A DNA stretch of 29,733 bases, from contig NZ_JBDOQU010000026.1 of NCBI RefSeq assembly GCF_039839375.1, forward strand, positions 1-29,733. The letters run 5' to 3'. The first letter of the stretch is position 1; every line of letters begins with the position of its first letter. This document shows positions 17,621-26,852 of this stretch, piece by piece. The DNA comes from JBDOQU01 sp039839375. Its GTDB lineage: Bacteria > Pseudomonadota > Alphaproteobacteria > DSM-16000 > Inquilinaceae. The position numbers and the translations under genes were made by a program. The notes beneath the pieces are model-generated. The model saw nothing but the letters and a program-made list of their open reading frames with translations. It was not told the origin of the DNA and did not search any database.

Positions 17621-18424
17621 TCAGACTTCCAGCAGCTCCAACACCTCGCCGCCGGGGTCGATGCAGGCGGCGACCAGCTTGCCGCCGCGGCCGCAGCCGC
17701 CGTCCAGCGTGGCGGTGAGGTCGGAGACCTGGACGCCGCCCTGGGAGGGGTCGTAGCCGCGCACGATGCGGGTGAAGCCCTCATAGGGTTCCGATATCTG
17801 GGCAAAGCCGGCGCTGCCCCACCAGAAGCTGTCGCCCTGGGCGGCGAGCGGCCGGCTGGTGTCGATGCCCGCGCTGACCAGCAGCACGCCGTTGCCTTCG
17901 GTGAAGGCCGCGCGCCGCAGGGCGGCGAAGAGATTGTTGTGGCCGGGCGCGATGCGCATCGCTTCCCGCAGACGGTTGGTCCAGCGGGTGACCTGCACCG
18001 CCCCTTCCCGCGCCGCGACGATGCCGTCCTGCGCCGCGCCGCCATAGGCGGCCAGCGTCGGCTCCACGCCCTGGGTTATCATCCAGCGCAGCACTTCCGA
18101 CGGGTTGGGCGCGAACTGGAGCTGCAGCAGCTTCTGCCACATCTCCTCCTGTGCGCCGCGCAGGTAGATGATATCGCCCACCAGCACGCCCGGCATCGCC
18201 AGGACCGCGCGGCGGAAGGACAGAAGCTCGTCGATCGTTTCGAACACCGCCGGACCACGGCCCAGCAGATTGCCGAGATAGACCAGCCGGTCGCCCGGCT
18301 GGATCAGCGTCCCCAGATGATCGTGGAGGGCCGCCAGGCGGTGGACGTCGCCATGGATCGCGGCCACCGCCCAGATGCGCCTGGGCCGGCCCAGCTTCGC
18401 GAATTTCTCGTTGTCGATCGTCAC
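17621..18424 (-). CDS. Metallophosphoesterase-fold protein lacking most metal ligands
   Basis: A protein of about 267 residues that aligns by eye with PPP-type phosphatases such as bacterial PrpE/ApaH relatives, but with the active site worn away. GDxHG is replaced by AAIHG (21-25). GDxVDRG is GNLLGRG (51-57). LRGNHE is LRGAQE (88-93). The later HAG motif is SAGID. Only one histidine (His24) survives of the usual ligand set, while the surrounding fold motifs (PGDRLVYLGN, GNGVLLVSAGID, DGGCGRGGKLVAACID) are well kept. That pattern suggests a preserved non-enzymatic or rewired function rather than decay; there is no frameshift or internal stop. The GTG at 18424 is the best start, because upstream in-frame sequence does not resemble the family, but no ribosome-binding site is visible. 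It lies downstream of carD, beyond a strong terminator, so it probably has its own promoter in 18425-18563. Confidence 0.72.
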   Translation of the reverse strand: MTIDNEKFAKLGRPRRIWAVAAIHGDVHRLAALHDHLGTLIQPGDRLVYLGNLLGRGPAVFETIDELLSFRRAVLAMPGVLVGDIIYLRGAQEEMWQKLLQLQFAPNPSEVLRWMITQGVEPTLAAYGGAAQDGIVAAREGAVQVTRWTNRLREAMRIAPGHNNLFAALRRAAFTEGNGVLLVSAGIDTSRPLAAQGDSFWWGSAGFAQISEPYEGFTRIVRGYDPSQGGVQVSDLTATLDGGCGRGGKLVAACIDPGGEVLELLEV

Positions 18425-18462
18425 GGGGGAGGGGCCAAAGCCTCGAAAGCATCGGAAAGGGG

Positions 18463-18480
18463 AGCCCCGGGACCGGGGCT
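18463..18480. other. Hairpin in the leader of the metallophosphoesterase-like gene
   Basis: AGCCCCG (18463-18469) pairs exactly with CGGGGCT (18474-18480) around a 4-base loop, 39 bases before the GTG start. It could be an mRNA leader structure; no T-run follows on either strand. Confidence 0.35.
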
Positions 18481-18563
18481 TCGGCGAAGTGTACCGGCAT
18501 GGTACGGCAAGAAAAGCGGCAATTCGCGGGCAGCGGCAACAAGCGGCGTCCGCGATACCGACA

Positions 18564-18598
18564 AAGAAAAAGGCGACGTCCCTCGAAAGGACGCCGCC
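18564..18598 (-). terminator. Intrinsic terminator after carD
   Basis: On the minus strand the arms 18598-18589 and 18581-18572 form a 10-bp GC-rich stem with one G-T pair and a 7-base loop. It is followed directly by TTTTTCTTT. It lies 41 bases past the carD stop. This is the best classical Rho-independent terminator in the window. Confidence 0.85.
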
Positions 18599-18639
18599 CG
18601 CTTCTTCTCCGGCGATCGGCCCAGAGCTAGCTGCCCCGG

Positions 18640-19140
18640 TCAGGCCGCCTTGGTCAGCACCTGCTCCAGCCGCTCGGTCGCCTTCTGCTCGTCGATCTTC
18701 TCCACGGCCGCCAGTTCGCGGGCCAGCCGCTCCAGCGCCGCCTGATAGATCTGGCGTTCGGAATAGGATTGTTCGGGCTGGTCGGTGGCGCGGTGCAGGT
18801 CGCGCACGACCTCCGCGATCGACACCGGGTCGCCGGAATTGATCTTCGCTTCGTATTCCTGGGCGCGGCGGCTCCACATCGTGCGGCGCACGCGGCTGCG
18901 GCCCCTCAGCGTCTCCATCGCGGACTTGATGAGGTCCTTGGAGGAGAGCTTCCGCAGGCCCGACTTCTTCGCCTTCCCGGTCGGCACCTTCAGCGTCATC
19001 CGGTCCTTCTCGAAACTGATCGAGTAGAGCTCGACGGACAGTTCACCGACGCTGTGGGTTTCGATGCCGGCTATGCGGCCGACACCATGGGCGGGATAGA
19101 CGACGTAGTCGCCGATGCTATATTCGAGTTGTTCCGGCAT
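18640..19140 (-). CDS. carD: CarD-family transcriptional regulator
   Basis: A 166-residue cytoplasmic protein that binds the RNA polymerase beta subunit and stabilises open promoter complexes, notably at rRNA and other growth-related promoters. The N-terminal CarD/TRCF-like domain begins at YSIGDYVVYPAHGVGRIAGIE and includes YSISFEKDRMTLKVPTGKA. The C-terminal part is helical and charged (MWSRRAQEYEAKINSGD, VVRDLHRA, SERQIYQAALERLARE), fitting the DNA-contacting domain. The ATG at 19140 gives the usual length; in-frame ATGs at 19161 and 19170 would add seven or ten residues and cannot be excluded, since none has a clear ribosome-binding site. A promoter-like pair lies well upstream (19351-19379), leaving a leader of about 200 bases with a hairpin. 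A strong terminator follows. Confidence 0.92.
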   Translation of the reverse strand: MPEQLEYSIGDYVVYPAHGVGRIAGIETHSVGELSVELYSISFEKDRMTLKVPTGKAKKSGLRKLSSKDLIKSAMETLRGRSRVRRTMWSRRAQEYEAKINSGDPVSIAEVVRDLHRATDQPEQSYSERQIYQAALERLARELAAVEKIDEQKATERLEQVLTKAA

Positions 19141-19313
19141 TCGCGCTGACTCAAGCCCCATCTTCTGCATCCGGGCCGGACGGTCCTCATTACCGACGGG
19201 CCTGGACAGGTGGTCCAGCTCACCCAAGGGGCGGACGAAAGGCTTGTGGACCGGAGAACGTCACGCTCGCCGGTACTGGAAAAGCCGTTTGGGTCGGGCC
19301 CTTTACGATGAGA

Positions 19314-19342
19314 AGCCCGGACTGCACACGCAAAACCGGGCT
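19314..19342 (-). other. Hairpin in the carD leader
   Basis: AGCCCGG (19314-19320) pairs exactly with CCGGGCT (19336-19342) around a 15-base loop, just downstream of the candidate carD promoter and about 175 bases before the start codon. It could be a leader RNA structure; no regulatory RNA family is recognised. Confidence 0.35.
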
Positions 19343-19350
19343 ACCGAGCG

Positions 19351-19379
19351 AATATAGTACAAAATTCGGCGGGGTTAAA
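19351..19379 (-). promoter_or_regulatory. Candidate carD promoter
   Basis: On the minus strand TTTAAC (19374-19379) and TATATT (19351-19356) are separated by exactly 17 bases. The -10 box matches the housekeeping consensus at five of six positions; the -35 box is weaker. This is the most AT-rich stretch in the fdxA-carD gap and points toward carD. Confidence 0.45.
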
Positions 19380-19439
19380 GGCGCGGCGCCTAAGAATGTT
19401 GCCGATTCTTTACGTCCGGCCGCGCAGGGCAGCCATGAA

Positions 19440-19781
19440 TCAATCGCCGGTTCCGGGATTGGTGCTGAAATGCTCGGAAAACTTGTTTTCCGTCGCCTGC
19501 CATTGATCGGCGTCGGCCGGCGCGTCCTTCTTGCGGGTGATGTTCGGCCAGCTTTCGGCGTATTGCCGGTTGATCTCCAGCCATTTCTCCGCCGCGTCGA
19601 CCTCCGTGTCCGGATGGATCGCCTCAACCGGGCATTCGGGTTCGCAGACGCCGCAATCGATGCATTCGTCCGGATGGATCACCAGCATGTTCTCGCCCTC
19701 GTAGAAGCAATCCACGGGGCAGACTTCCACGCAATCCATGTACTTGCACTTGATGCAGGATTCCGTGACCACGTACGGCAT
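19440..19781 (-). CDS. fdxA: 7Fe ferredoxin FdxA
   Basis: A soluble electron carrier of 112 residues with one [3Fe-4S] and one [4Fe-4S] cluster. Cysteines lie at 9, 12, 17, 21 and 25 (CIKCKYMDCVEVCPVDC) and at 40, 43, 46 and 50 (CIDCGVCEPECP). By comparison with Azotobacter ferredoxin I, residues 9, 17 and 50 should hold the 3Fe cluster and 21, 40, 43 and 46 the 4Fe cluster, with 12 and 25 free. The C-terminal extension (WLEINRQYAESWPNIT) is also family-typical. The ATG at 19781 is chosen because GAGGAGGG lies eight bases before it and the family starts at MPYVVTESCI. It sits between the TerB-like gene (81-base gap) and carD (299-base gap). A terminator after it is not obvious. Confidence 0.96.
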   Translation of the reverse strand: MPYVVTESCIKCKYMDCVEVCPVDCFYEGENMLVIHPDECIDCGVCEPECPVEAIHPDTEVDAAEKWLEINRQYAESWPNITRKKDAPADADQWQATENKFSEHFSTNPGTGD

Positions 19782-19862
19782 TTCCAAAACCCTCCTCGTT
19801 CCCATCCGTCGGCTGAATCGGAACGTCAACCTTCTGAATCCAGTGCGGCGCGGACAGTACTT

Positions 19863-20339
19863 TCAGGCTTCGTCCTCTGACAAGCCATGGCGTTGCAGGA
19901 CACGTCTGCGCGCAAGGCCGCTGTCCCTGTCCGATACATATAGGAGGCCGGAGATCCTTCGCAGCAGGCTGGCCTCCAGATCGTGGAGCTTGTCGTCCGC
20001 ATAGACGATGTCCCACAGAAGCTCCACAAGCTGCACCCGTTCGGCGTCGGAGCAACGCTGGCGTATCGTCGCGGTGAAGCGATAGTTCCCCGACGCGCCG
20101 GCGGCCTCCCGCTCCGCCGCCTCGACGAGCGTCGCCGCCTCCTCCTCCGTCAGGTCGAACCGCCAGCGGACCAGTTCGGCGATCCTCTGCCGCTCCGGCT
20201 CGTCCAGCCCGTCATCCATGCGCGCGGCTTCGACCATCAGCGCCGCCGCCGCCAGATGCAGCTCGTCGCCCGTATGACCGCCCTCCGCGCCCGGTCGGGC
20301 ATCGCGGTCGAGCAGGAAATCCTTGATACGGTTCAGCAT
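19863..20339 (-). CDS. TerB-like helical protein
   Basis: A small soluble all-helical protein of 158 residues resembling the TerB/DUF533 tellurite-resistance family. Seen features are MLNRIKDFLLDRD at the start, then LAAAALMVEAARMDDGLDEPERQRIAELV, a pattern with an acidic, possibly metal-binding loop (DDGLDEPE). A repeat of that pattern follows near the end, in IVYADDKLHDLEASLLRRI with LYVSDRD. No other tellurite-resistance gene is present, so resistance should not be assumed; stand-alone TerB proteins are common housekeeping neighbours in alphaproteobacteria. The ATG at 20339 gives a natural start; GAGGG lies too far upstream to be convincing. It sits between the S4 gene and fdxA on the same strand, with gaps of 68 and 81 bases. 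Molecular role unknown. Confidence 0.72.
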   Translation of the reverse strand: MLNRIKDFLLDRDARPGAEGGHTGDELHLAAAALMVEAARMDDGLDEPERQRIAELVRWRFDLTEEEAATLVEAAEREAAGASGNYRFTATIRQRCSDAERVQLVELLWDIVYADDKLHDLEASLLRRISGLLYVSDRDSGLARRRVLQRHGLSEDEA

Positions 20340-20407
20340 GAATGAGGCATTAGCACCCTCCCCGACCCCTCGCAACCCCACGGATTCTAGGGGATTTGCA
20401 GGCGCGC

Positions 20408-20790
20408 CTATTCCTTCAGCCGGTCGAGCGCCCGGCGGTCGCGCTTGGTGGGGCGGCCGGCGCCGGAGGGGCGGGAGAAGGGCGCGACGGGGCCATCGAT
20501 GCGGGGCAGCGCCGTCTCCGCCGCCGGCGGGGCCAGATCCTCGTAGAGCGCCTGGGCCTCCGGGGCGGGGCCGCGCCTGCGGCCGACATCCAGGACCTTC
20601 ACGACGCGGACGTGGCGGCCCTGCACGAAGGTCAGCACCTGGTCCGGCCGGACCGTCCAGTGGGCCTTGGTCACGACCGTCCCGTCGACGCGCACCCGCC
20701 CTTCGGTGCAGAGCTTCGAGGCGAGGCCGCGCGTCTTGAAGAAGCGGGCGTACCACAACCACTTGTCCAGCCGGACCGCGCCGCCTTCGG

Positions 20791-20794
<4 letters not shown>
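20408..20794 (-). CDS. S4-domain RNA-binding protein, Hsp15-like
   Basis: A 128-residue basic protein with an N-terminal S4 RNA-binding domain: VRLDKWLWYARFFKTRGLASKLCTEG followed by RVRVDGTVVTKAHWTVRPDQVLTF. The order and spacing match heat-shock protein 15, which in E. coli rescues stalled 50S subunits carrying nascent chains. The C-terminus is proline-rich and then basic (RPTKRDRRALDRLKE), which is usual for the alphaproteobacterial version. The GTG at 20794 overlaps the helicase stop (GTGA), so the two are translated together. That coupling suggests a shared RNA-related job. The gene symbol is left blank because hslR orthology is likely but not proven. Confidence 0.9.
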
Positions 20795-23283
<2,489 letters not shown>

Positions 23284-23453
23284 CCTTCAAGAATCGGGGC
23301 TTTCCTTCCGCATTGCAAGATAACCGCCCGACCGAATTCAGGTGGGCCGACTTCGGGCGAACCAATTCCCGATTGGGAAGATAGCGGGTGGCCCGCAATC
23401 TACCGTCACGATAGTATCGACCGAAATCATCAACGAAATCAGGGCGGCGATCC

Positions 23454-25106
23454 ATGATCCTGCGTTCAATCCCCCTCGCCTTCGCGGCGGCGGCTTTCCT
23501 CGTCCAGCCGGCCTTCGCCCAGACGACGGAGGAAGAGGCGGCGGCGATCCGCGAGGCGATGCAGTCCTGGATCGACACCCAGCTTGCCGGCGTGGAAGGG
23601 GATCTGCGCTTCGACGGCGAACTGACGGTGACGCCGGAGGGCGACCTCTATCGGGCCGTCATCCCCGCCTTCGAATTCGTGATGACCGAGGGATCGTTCC
23701 GGTTCGAGGAGACCCCGATCGAGATCGCGCCGCGCGAGGATGGCTGGTACGACACCTCCTTCACCCTGCCGGAGGGGACGGTTCTCAGCAGCACGGGCGT
23801 CGAGGAAGGCCGTCTGACGATCGGGGAACAATCCGCCAGCGGGGTCTTCGCGCCGGAAATCCGGAATTTCATCAGCCTGGACGCCGAACTCCTGCAGGTC
23901 GAGATGCTGTCGACGGCGGAGCCCGGAACCGAGTTGACGATCGACCGGGTGCTCCTCGATTCCGCCTATGAGGAGACCGAGCCGGGGATCTACGACCAGC
24001 CGGGAAGCTTCATGGTGGAAGGGCTGGCGCTCAACATGGCCGACGGGCCGGGGCATTTCTCGCTGGGCCGGGCCACGGTCGATTTCAACGCCACCGGCAT
24101 CGTGCTGGAGGAGATCGCCGCCTTCTCAGACCGGTTCGACGTCCTGGCGACGGAAGCCGCCGGCCCCGTCGACGAGGCCGCCATGATGACGCTGTTCGCC
24201 GACATACTGGAGGAGTCCGGCTTCTACCTGTCGGGCATGGACATCTCCTATGAACTCGAGGACTTGGTGGTCGAAGGCCCGATGGGCGGCGTGGACCGGC
24301 GCGTCGAGGTACCGCGCATCGGCACGGGCGGATACGTCTCGGGGCTGAAGGCCGAATCGACGGAGATTGGCTTCAGCTTCGACCTCGGCGGGTTCTCGAT
24401 CGACCCGCCGTTCGGGCCGTTCGAAACCCTGTTGCCGAGAGAAGCCAGGATCGACATGGCCATGGTCGACATTCCCACCGACGCCGCCGTCGGGGCGATC
24501 GCGGAATGGCTGCGCGCCGCCGGTCCGGCCATGGCCGGTACGGGCCCCAAGCCGGGCGGCGATGTGCTGGCGTCGCCGATCGACGCCATGGAGGAACTGA
24601 TGGCGACCGGATCGGCCGGCAGGCTTGAGATCGCGGAGATCAGCCTCGCCAACGTGGTGAGTTCGGCTGTCTTCTCCGGCGAGGCGATCCCGGACATGAA
24701 CACCCTCATGGGCTTCACCGCCGACGGCACGCTGACCATCACCGGCCTCGACGCGCTGATCGAGGGGGTCCGCGCCACCGGGGCGGGGCCGGAGGCCGAG
24801 GCGGCGCTGACCTTCCTGCGCGGGCTGGGCACGCCCACCACGACGGCCGAGGGGGAGATCGTCCAGGTCTACGAGATCGAGGTGACGCCGGACGGGCAGG
24901 CGCTGGTCAACGGCACGGACGTGATGGCCTACGGCGCGATGGGCGAGACGACCGCGCCCCCGGCTTATGAAGCTCCGCCGCCCGCCGCCAACCCCAAGCT
25001 GCCGACGGCCCCGACCACTCCGGCCGCCCCCGCCGGTCCGGCCACGCCCCCCAAGACGCCGTCGCCGCCCGTCGGACCGCCCGCCGTCGCGCCCGGGCTG
25101 AAATAA
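23454..25106 (+). CDS. Exported protein of unknown function, paralogue A
   Basis: A 550-residue protein with a clear signal peptide (LAFAAAAFLVQPAFA, cut near residue 22). The mature protein is acidic and predicted beta-rich, with no cysteine-based or catalytic motif that I recognise. It shares extended blocks with the next gene: GELTVTPEGD, IGEQSA-GVFAPE, TGGYVSGL, VD(I/L)PTD, and GTPTTTA(E/D)G-IV. Late segments such as GTLTITGLDALIEGVRA recall large periplasmic DUF2125/DUF945/AsmA-like proteins, but I cannot confirm membership. The last 60 or so residues are a proline/alanine-rich tail (AYEAPPPAANPKLPTAP onward) that looks disordered. The start ATG at 23454 has AGGG nine bases before it. 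The pair forms an operon with 30 bases between genes. An envelope or periplasmic location is well supported by the signal peptide; function is unknown. Confidence 0.8.
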   Translation: MILRSIPLAFAAAAFLVQPAFAQTTEEEAAAIREAMQSWIDTQLAGVEGDLRFDGELTVTPEGDLYRAVIPAFEFVMTEGSFRFEETPIEIAPREDGWYDTSFTLPEGTVLSSTGVEEGRLTIGEQSASGVFAPEIRNFISLDAELLQVEMLSTAEPGTELTIDRVLLDSAYEETEPGIYDQPGSFMVEGLALNMADGPGHFSLGRATVDFNATGIVLEEIAAFSDRFDVLATEAAGPVDEAAMMTLFADILEESGFYLSGMDISYELEDLVVEGPMGGVDRRVEVPRIGTGGYVSGLKAESTEIGFSFDLGGFSIDPPFGPFETLLPREARIDMAMVDIPTDAAVGAIAEWLRAAGPAMAGTGPKPGGDVLASPIDAMEELMATGSAGRLEIAEISLANVVSSAVFSGEAIPDMNTLMGFTADGTLTITGLDALIEGVRATGAGPEAEAALTFLRGLGTPTTTAEGEIVQVYEIEVTPDGQALVNGTDVMAYGAMGETTAPPAYEAPPPAANPKLPTAPTTPAAPAGPATPPKTPSPPVGPPAVAPGLK

Positions 25107-25136
25107 CGGACGACAAACAGGCAAGGAGGCCGCCTC

Positions 25137-26753
25137 ATGACCCGCCGTTCACCGCTTTTCGCCCTCGCCCTCGCCGCGACGACCCTTGCCGCCCCCAACG
25201 CCTTCGCCGAGGCGACGGAGGAGGGTGCGGCGGCGATCCGGGACGGGCTGCAATCCTGGCTTGACCGGCAGTTCGCGGCGTCGGGCGCGACGGCGGAGGA
25301 TTTCCAGCTGGATGGCGAGTTGACCGTGACGCCGGAAGGCGACGCCTATCGGGCGCTGGTGCCGCCGATCGAGCTGTATGCGCCGGACGGCACGATCCGG
25401 ATGGCGGAAATTCCGGTTGACGTCGTGCCGATGGAGAATGGCTGGTACGAGACGAGCTTCGTGCTGCCGGAGGTCACTCTCCTCCGCCATGACAGAACCG
25501 TGGAGGGGCGAGTGACCATCGGCGAGCAGTCCGCCGTGGGCGTTTTCGCACCGGAAGCGCAGATGTTCATGAGCCTGGACATCGAGGCGCGGGATCTCGT
25601 CCTCCTGCCGGTGGAGGAAGGGCTGGGCAGCCTCAGGGTGGACCGGCTGGTCTACGACACCGATTACGAGGAAACGAGCGACGGCATCTACGACCTTCCG
25701 GGCAGCTTCGTGATGGAGGGGCTGGCGATCGACGACCTCGGGTCAGGCATGCTCATCCGGCTCGGCAGCCTGGAGATTGATTTCGCGAGCACCGGGACGG
25801 TCTTGGCCGAGTGGGCTAAGCTCATGGAGGGATTCAATACGATTTCCAGCAGGGCGGGCGAGATCAGCGACCCCGCGGCGGCCGGCATGATGGCCGACCT
25901 CATGGAGGAAACCGGCACGCTGGTTTCCTCCATGAGCATCTCAGTAGGCTTCCACGATTTCTTCGCGCGGACGCCGGAAGGAACCTTCACCGCACCGCTG
26001 TTCACAACGGGCGGTTACGTTTCCGGCCTGGACACTCCACGGGCCGAACTGGGATTCACCGTGGAAGCACCGGAATATGCGGTGGATGCGCCGCAGGTCG
26101 ACCCGTTCGCCCGCCTGTTCCCGACGGCCAGAAGCATCGACATCGCGCTGGTTGACCTGCCGACCGACCCGCTGGAGCGCCTGGCCATCGGCTGGCTGCG
26201 GACGATCGCCCAGCCGGCCGCCGACCCCTCGATGATGCTGGGGGCCATGGGGGAACTGGCGGGGCCGGACACAGGCAGGCTGGAGATCAGGGAGATCGCG
26301 ATCGCCAACGAGATCAGCGCCGCCTCGCTGTCCGGAGAAGTCCGACCGGACGCCGCCTCCATGCTGGGCGTCACCGGCGACGGGGCGATGACCATCACCG
26401 ATCTGGGCGAACTGATCGCCGAGGTGCAGGCCATCGGCGCCTTCCCGGAGGCGGGGGCGCTGCTGACCTATCTGCGCGGCATGGGAACGCCCACCACGAC
26501 GGCGGATGGCGGGATCGTCCACAGCTACGATATCCAGCTCACGGCCGACGCGCGGCTGCTTCTGAACGGCAACGAGGTCAATTACAGCATCGTCGGCGCC
26601 GGCGGCCCCGGCCCGGCTGACGCGGCGGGACCGGCCTACAGCCCCAAGATCCCGTCCGCTCCGGCGCAGGAGCCGGCTTACAATCCGAAGGTCCCGACGG
26701 TCGGTCCGAACGCGCCGACGGCGGCGACGCCGGGGCAGAAGGTCGCGCGATAG
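25137..26753 (+). CDS. Exported protein of unknown function, paralogue B
   Basis: A 538-residue paralogue of the preceding gene, alike from end to end. It has a signal peptide (LFALALAATTLAAPNAFA, cut near 24) and the same start to the mature protein (EATEEGAAAIRDGLQSWL against QTTEEEAAAIREAMQSWI). The order of shared blocks is the same: GELTVTPEGDAYRAL, IGEQSAVGVFAPE, YDLPGSFVMEGLA, TGGYVSGLDTP, VDLPTDPLERLAIGWL, and LRGMGTPTTTADGGIV. Its tail is shorter and carries repeated Y(S/N)PK(I/V)P units (YSPKIPSAP, YNPKVPTVG). The start is set by a strong AAGGAGG (25123-25129), seven bases before the ATG, better than the site of paralogue A, so B may be made in greater amount. Tandem duplication with divergence implies related but separate roles, perhaps as a heteromer; that is inference. 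Confidence 0.82.
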   Translation: MTRRSPLFALALAATTLAAPNAFAEATEEGAAAIRDGLQSWLDRQFAASGATAEDFQLDGELTVTPEGDAYRALVPPIELYAPDGTIRMAEIPVDVVPMENGWYETSFVLPEVTLLRHDRTVEGRVTIGEQSAVGVFAPEAQMFMSLDIEARDLVLLPVEEGLGSLRVDRLVYDTDYEETSDGIYDLPGSFVMEGLAIDDLGSGMLIRLGSLEIDFASTGTVLAEWAKLMEGFNTISSRAGEISDPAAAGMMADLMEETGTLVSSMSISVGFHDFFARTPEGTFTAPLFTTGGYVSGLDTPRAELGFTVEAPEYAVDAPQVDPFARLFPTARSIDIALVDLPTDPLERLAIGWLRTIAQPAADPSMMLGAMGELAGPDTGRLEIREIAIANEISAASLSGEVRPDAASMLGVTGDGAMTITDLGELIAEVQAIGAFPEAGALLTYLRGMGTPTTTADGGIVHSYDIQLTADARLLLNGNEVNYSIVGAGGPGPADAAGPAYSPKIPSAPAQEPAYNPKVPTVGPNAPTAATPGQKVAR

Positions 26754-26755
26754 GC

Positions 26756-26783
26756 TTGCGCCGTGCGCCGGCCCTGCACATAT
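26756..26783 (+). promoter_or_regulatory. Weak candidate htpG promoter
   Basis: TTGCGC (26756-26761) and ACATAT (26778-26783) are spaced 16 bases apart just before the paired palindromes. Preceded by C, the first box also reads CTTGCG, the start of a sigma-32 -35 element, but no clear CCCCAT-type -10 follows. The call rests on position as much as on sequence. Confidence 0.3.
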
Positions 26784-26786
26784 CCA

Positions 26787-26820
26787 CGTCCACCGGACGT
26801 AATTTCCCGTCCACCGGACG
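26787..26820. promoter_or_regulatory. Two identical 13-bp palindromes spaced 21 bp apart, candidate operator
   Basis: CGTCCACCGGACG occurs at 26787-26799 and again, exactly, at 26808-26820. Each is an inverted repeat CGTCC/GGACG around ACC. The start-to-start distance of 21 bases is two turns of the helix, so both copies face the same side of the DNA. They lie 33-66 bases before the htpG start, right behind a possible -10 box. This is the layout of a repressor site with cooperative binding. Confidence 0.55.
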
Positions 26821-26852
26821 CAGTATCCATGTGACAGCAGGGCCAGCACGCC

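Noticed and set aside
17175..18745. Short and long open frames over the 178-bp repeats, with peptides such as VIPAEAGIHGPW and HAGLDPASMG
   Set aside because: These peptides come from the repeat in different frames on both strands and recur with each copy. No start signals or protein features support them.
19863..20339. Tellurite-resistance operon
   Set aside because: Only a single TerB-like gene is present, with no terA, terC, terD or terE companions.
23284..23453. Operator at CGATAGTATCG (23409-23419) in the divergent gap
   Set aside because: An 11-bp palindrome with 5-bp arms is expected by chance at this scale, and no promoter boxes line up with it.
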